In this document: positions 5,408 through 7,835 of the stretch, in pieces
Position numbering within the stretch: the stretch's first letter is position 1
Layout of the letters: each line of letters starts with the position of its first letter
Assembly (NCBI GenBank): GCA_947564495.1
Contig: CANOCD010000046.1
Span: forward strand, 1 to 7,835
Direction of reading: 5' to 3'
Origin: an uncultured Angelakisella sp.
Lineage (GTDB): Bacteria; Bacillota; Clostridia; Oscillospirales; Ruminococcaceae
Length of the DNA stretch: 7,835 nucleotides
Made by a program: the position numbers and the translations under genes
The notes under the pieces: generated by a model
Told to the model about the DNA's origin: nothing
The model's input: the letters and a program-made list of their open reading frames with translations, nothing else
The model's database searches: none

Positions 5408-6184
5408 TCACAGATAATTGACCGCCATGATGACCGCCCCCAGCACCACCAGCACCACCCCGGTGGCCCGGTTCAGCACCGCCGGGGAGGCTTTGTTGGC
5501 GAACAGGGCGGCGATCCTGGCCCAGAGGAGGGTGGAGCCCACGCAGAACGCCAGGCACCACAGGTCGGGCATCCCCCCGATGGCGAAGTGGCTGGCCGCC
5601 CCGGTGAAGGCGGTGAAGGCCATGATAAAGACGCTGGTCCCCACCGCCGTTTTCAGCTCGTACCCCAGGACGCTGGTGAGGACCAGCAGCATCATCATGC
5701 CGCCCCCGGCCCCCACAAAGCCGCAGATAAAGCCGATGGCCACCCCGCCGATGGCGGAGCGGATCATCCGGGTCCTGGGGTCCAGGGCGGTCATGGATTC
5801 CTTGGTGGTCATCACCGGCTTGACGATGAACTTGACCCCCAGCAGGAAGGTCATGAACACCGAAAAGCTGCCCATGGCGCTGTTGGGCACCCGGCTGGCC
5901 ACCCAGCTCCCCGCCATGGTGAAGCCGAGGACGGCGGCCATCATCACCAGACCGTTTTTGATGTCCAGGTTTTTGTTCTTGCCGTAGGTCCAGGCGCTGA
6001 CGGCGCTGGCCAAAACGTCGCTGGCCAGGGCGATGCCCACGGCGTCGTAGGCCGGGAAGCCCAAAAAGGTGATGAGCATGGGGCTGATGACCGCCGCCGC
6101 GCTCATCCCGGCGAAGCCGGTGCCCAGCCCCGCCCCGATGCCCGCCACAAAGCAGACCAGGAATTTTATCACAAGATCCATCAT
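5408..6184 (-). CDS. TauE/SafE-family membrane permease (sulfite/organosulfur exporter family)
   Basis: A 258-residue integral membrane protein with about eight hydrophobic segments (roughly 4-24, 27-42, 48-66, 77-95, 104-122, 142-172, 177-200, 206-226, 238-256). It is built as two similar halves: GIGAGLGTGFAGMSAAAV (15-32) mirrors GFICGFVGAGGGMMML (151-166), and AVGIALASD mirrors the family motif AVGTSVF (180-186). Members move sulfite, sulfoacetate, taurine-derived or related anions across the cytoplasmic membrane; the substrate here cannot be read from sequence. The first of two adjacent ATGs was chosen: it overlaps the MarR stop as ATGA, and AAAGGAGG inside the regulator's last codons lies about 10 bases upstream. 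Translation coupling and MarR-dependent control are therefore likely. Confidence 0.9.
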   Translation of the reverse strand: MMDLVIKFLVCFVAGIGAGLGTGFAGMSAAAVISPMLITFLGFPAYDAVGIALASDVLASAVSAWTYGKNKNLDIKNGLVMMAAVLGFTMAGSWVASRVPNSAMGSFSVFMTFLLGVKFIVKPVMTTKESMTALDPRTRMIRSAIGGVAIGFICGFVGAGGGMMMLLVLTSVLGYELKTAVGTSVFIMAFTAFTGAASHFAIGGMPDLWCLAFCVGSTLLWARIAALFANKASPAVLNRATGVVLVVLGAVIMAVNYL

Positions 6185-6633
6185 AGCTGTAGTTCCTCCT
6201 TTAGCGCCGCCTGGATGTTCCCGGCGATGCGCCGGTTATACCCCGCCAGGGCCTCCATCTCCTGGGGGGAAAAGCCCTTCATCAGGATACGGACGAAGGC
6301 CCCCTGGGCCCTCCGCCCGTCCTCCACCGCCCCTTGGGCCCCCTCTGTCAGCCGGAGGTGGACCGTCTTGCGGTTGCCCGGCAGGAAGGACCGCTCCAGC
6401 AGCCCCCGGGCCTCCAGCCGCTTTAGGGAGAGGGAGACGTGGGACTTGCAGAGGAACCGGACCTCGATGAGCTTGGCGGCGGTATCCAGCCCGGGGTTGT
6501 TGGCCAGGAACAGGAGAATGTCCAGCTCGGTCCGGGCCAGCCCGTGGCGGAGGCAGACCTCCTCCACGCACCGGCTGTACAGGGTTTTCATGGCCTGGTG
6601 GTTCTCCCAGACCTGGGCGGACGGCAGTTCCAT
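6181..6633 (-). CDS. MarR-family transcriptional regulator
   Basis: A 150-residue protein, typical of the family. Dimerisation helices lie at about 5-30 and 121-148. The winged helix-turn-helix runs from about 33 to 97: GLARTELDILLFLANNPGL, recognition helix KSHVSLSLKRLEARGLL (63-79), then the wing with PGNRKTVHLRLT (85-96). The canonical wing aspartate (DxR) appears as N87. Cysteines at 22, 27 and 61 could be redox-active, but that is speculation. The ATG at 6633 has AAGGAGG 8 bases upstream; a possible extension to 6708 would run over the promoter and was rejected. The permease gene overlaps its stop codon, so this regulator probably controls its own operon through the dyad over the -10 box. 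Its ligand is unknown. Confidence 0.92.
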   Translation of the reverse strand: MELPSAQVWENHQAMKTLYSRCVEEVCLRHGLARTELDILLFLANNPGLDTAAKLIEVRFLCKSHVSLSLKRLEARGLLERSFLPGNRKTVHLRLTEGAQGAVEDGRRAQGAFVRILMKGFSPQEMEALAGYNRRIAGNIQAALKEELQL

Positions 6634-6659
6634 CCCGGCGGCCTCCTTTTTCGTTCTAT

Positions 6660-6679
6660 TTTGAACTATTATAATCAAA
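6660..6679 (-). promoter_or_regulatory. Candidate MarR operator over the -10 box
   Basis: TTTGA (6660-6664) and TCAAA (6675-6679) form an inverted repeat with a 10-base centre. It covers the -10 box of the regulator's own promoter, a position that would block polymerase. The size and symmetry suit a MarR dimer, but the arms are short and AT-rich. Confidence 0.45.
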
Positions 6680-6695
6680 TTTTCCCCTTTGTCAA
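6668..6695 (-). promoter_or_regulatory. Consensus sigma-A promoter of the marR-tauE operon
   Basis: On the minus strand, a perfect -35 TTGACA (6690-6695) and a perfect -10 TATAAT (6668-6673) are separated by 16 bases. The ATG at 6633 is 34 bases beyond the -10. A fully consensus promoter for a regulator operon suggests that expression is held down by repression. Confidence 0.85.
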
Positions 6696-6706
6696 GGGGG
6701 GAGGGC

Positions 6707-6739
6707 AAAAAAATCCCCCCGGGCGGATGGCCCCGGGGG
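6707..6739 (-). terminator. Intrinsic terminator of mreB
   Basis: On the minus strand, CCCCCGGG and CCCGGGGG (6732-6739 and 6716-6723) form an 8-bp GC stem with an 8-base loop, followed by one G, an A and T7 (6707-6713). It begins 12 bases after the mreB stop codon and ends just before the -35 box of the next promoter, insulating the two units. Confidence 0.88.
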
Positions 6740-6751
6740 AAAATCAGGTCC

Positions 6752-7774
6752 TTATTTGGTGGAGTAGTTGGTGTAGGTGACGAAGCCGTCGTAGAGCTTG
6801 CCCAGGTAGTCGAAGGAAAGCCCGGTGCCGATGGCCACCGCCTCCACCGGGTTGTCGGCCAGCCGGGCCTGGATGCGGATGCGGCTGCTGATGAGCTTAT
6901 CCATGCCGCCCAGCATACTGCCGCCGCCGGTCATGATGAGGCCGCTCTGCTCGATGTCGGCCACCAGCTCCGGGGGGGTGCGCTCCAGCACCGACTGGAG
7001 GGCCAGGATGATGTGCTCCACCTCGGCGGCCAGGGGCTCCATGAGCTCCTGGTTGGTGATGGAGATGCGCTGGGGCAGGCCGGTGACCAGGTTGCGGCCC
7101 TTGACCTCGTACTCGTCGGGGCTGGCGTCCTCGGGCCAGACGGTGGCGATGTCCCGCTTGATGCGGTCGGCGGTGTTGTCGCCGATGAGGACGTTGTAGG
7201 TGCTGCGGATATACTTGATGATGGCCTGGTTGAAGGTGTTCCCCGCAACCTTTAAGCTGGTCTTGCAGACGATGCCGTTGAGGGAGAGGATGGCGATGTC
7301 GCTGGTGCCGCCCCCAATGTCCAGGATGGCGATGCCCCCGGGGACGGTGATGTCGATGCCCGCCCCGATAGCGGCGGCCACCGGCTCCTCGATGAGAAAG
7401 ACGTTCCGGGCGCCGGAGGACATCACCGTGTCGATGACCGCCCGGCTCTCCACCTCGGTGATGGCCGAGGGGACGCAGACGCAGACCCGGGGCTTGAAGA
7501 ATTTATTGGAGCAGACCTTCTTGAAGAAGTCCTTGAGCATCTCCTCGGTGACCTCGTAGTCGGAGATGACCCCCTCGGCCAGGGGGCGCACCACCCGGAT
7601 GAGGTCGGAGGTCTTGCCCAGCATCTCGTAGGCGGCCTGGCCCACCGCCATCTTTTTGTTGGTCCGGGCGTCCATAGCCACGATGGAGGGCTCCTTCAGG
7701 ACGATGCCCTTTCCCGCCACATAGATCAGGGTGGTGGCGGTGCCCAGGTCGATTCCGATGTCGTTGCGAAACAC
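6752..7774 (-). CDS. mreB: MreB/Mbl-family actin-like rod-shape protein
   Basis: A 340-residue bacterial actin, full length for the family. MreB polymerises with ATP on the inner face of the membrane and organises elongation of the cell wall. The ATPase motifs are present in order: phosphate-1 IDLGTATTL (8-16), IEEP with catalytic-region E130, phosphate-2 LDIGGGTSD (151-159) and adenosine motif MTGGGSMLGG (281-290). The phosphate-1 loop reads GTATT where most MreBs have GTANT. The start is GTG at 7774, with AGAGGGGGAG ending 8 bases upstream; the family N-terminus (MFRNDIGIDLGT) begins right there. No mreC/mreD lies downstream (the terminator follows), so this is a monocistronic MreB; it may be an Mbl or MreBH-type paralogue rather than the dcw-linked copy. 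Only 61 bases precede it in the window and no convincing promoter is seen there. Confidence 0.95.
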   Translation of the reverse strand: MFRNDIGIDLGTATTLIYVAGKGIVLKEPSIVAMDARTNKKMAVGQAAYEMLGKTSDLIRVVRPLAEGVISDYEVTEEMLKDFFKKVCSNKFFKPRVCVCVPSAITEVESRAVIDTVMSSGARNVFLIEEPVAAAIGAGIDITVPGGIAILDIGGGTSDIAILSLNGIVCKTSLKVAGNTFNQAIIKYIRSTYNVLIGDNTADRIKRDIATVWPEDASPDEYEVKGRNLVTGLPQRISITNQELMEPLAAEVEHIILALQSVLERTPPELVADIEQSGLIMTGGGSMLGGMDKLISSRIRIQARLADNPVEAVAIGTGLSFDYLGKLYDGFVTYTNYSTK

Positions 7775-7835
7775 GGTTCAAACTCCCCCTCTTACGGTTC
7801 CAGATATTTCCATGGCCAAAACGGCTCTTTACAAT

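Noticed and set aside
3912..5561. A 549-residue open frame on the minus strand across the hemerythrin gene
   Set aside because: It is antisense to a protein with clear hemerythrin and receiver motifs. Its composition is low-complexity (many HH, LL, GG, VV) as expected of a GC-rich shadow frame, and it runs through the bidirectional terminator.
5393..6664. A 423-residue plus-strand frame opposite the permease and MarR genes
   Set aside because: It is antisense to two genes with clear family motifs, His/Gly/Ala-rich, and it starts inside the terminator region.
7801..7835. Promoter for mreB (TTGTAA near 7829-7834)
   Set aside because: No acceptable -10 box falls at 16-18 bases; the true promoter may lie beyond the window edge.

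Overview
The window looks like chromosomal DNA of a GC-rich, anaerobic, gut-type member of the Bacillota, probably an Oscillospiraceae-like clostridium. This is inferred from the gene content (PhoB/PhoR-like pair with a PAS kinase, clostridial-style hemerythrin fusion, MreB), strong Shine-Dalgarno sequences, consensus sigma-A promoters sitting in short AT-rich gaps, TTG and GTG starts, and GC-rich intergenic hairpin repeats. No taxonomic marker gene is present, so the placement is tentative.

Layout. Positions 1-175 hold three ~56-bp tandem units, each ending in a GC-rich hairpin. Position 250-642 (minus) is a RidA/YjgF-family protein with its own promoter. A 245-bp divergent gap (697-941) holds a strong dyad and the promoter of a two-component system: an OmpR/PhoB-type response regulator (942-1625) and a PhoR-like PAS histidine kinase (1622-2788), overlapping by ATGA. 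After a weak terminator and a good promoter comes a Sel1-repeat gene (2928-3658) whose start region and repeat region lie in different frames, so it is apparently frameshifted. A 225-bp MITE-like element (3659-3883) sits exactly at its stop codon, with 19-bp terminal inverted repeats and a TAA target duplication. Then comes a hemerythrin / CheX-like / receiver fusion protein (3951-5333), starting at TTG, and a bidirectional terminator.

The rest is on the minus strand: mreB (6752-7774, GTG start) with a strong terminator, then a consensus promoter carrying a dyad over its -10 box, a MarR-type regulator (6181-6633), and a TauE/SafE-family permease (5408-6184) overlapping the regulator by ATGA.

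How the genes fit together. The plus-strand genes form a signalling neighbourhood: a phosphorelay pair, a Sel1 scaffold-type protein and a diiron oxygen-binding domain fused to a receiver. The Sel1 and hemerythrin genes may once have been one transcription unit that the MITE now separates. The MarR/TauE pair looks like a self-contained regulator-exporter operon. The most notable points are the MITE placed at a stop codon, the hairpin module it shares with the tandem repeats at the window's left edge, the Sel1 frameshift, and the three-domain hemerythrin fusion.
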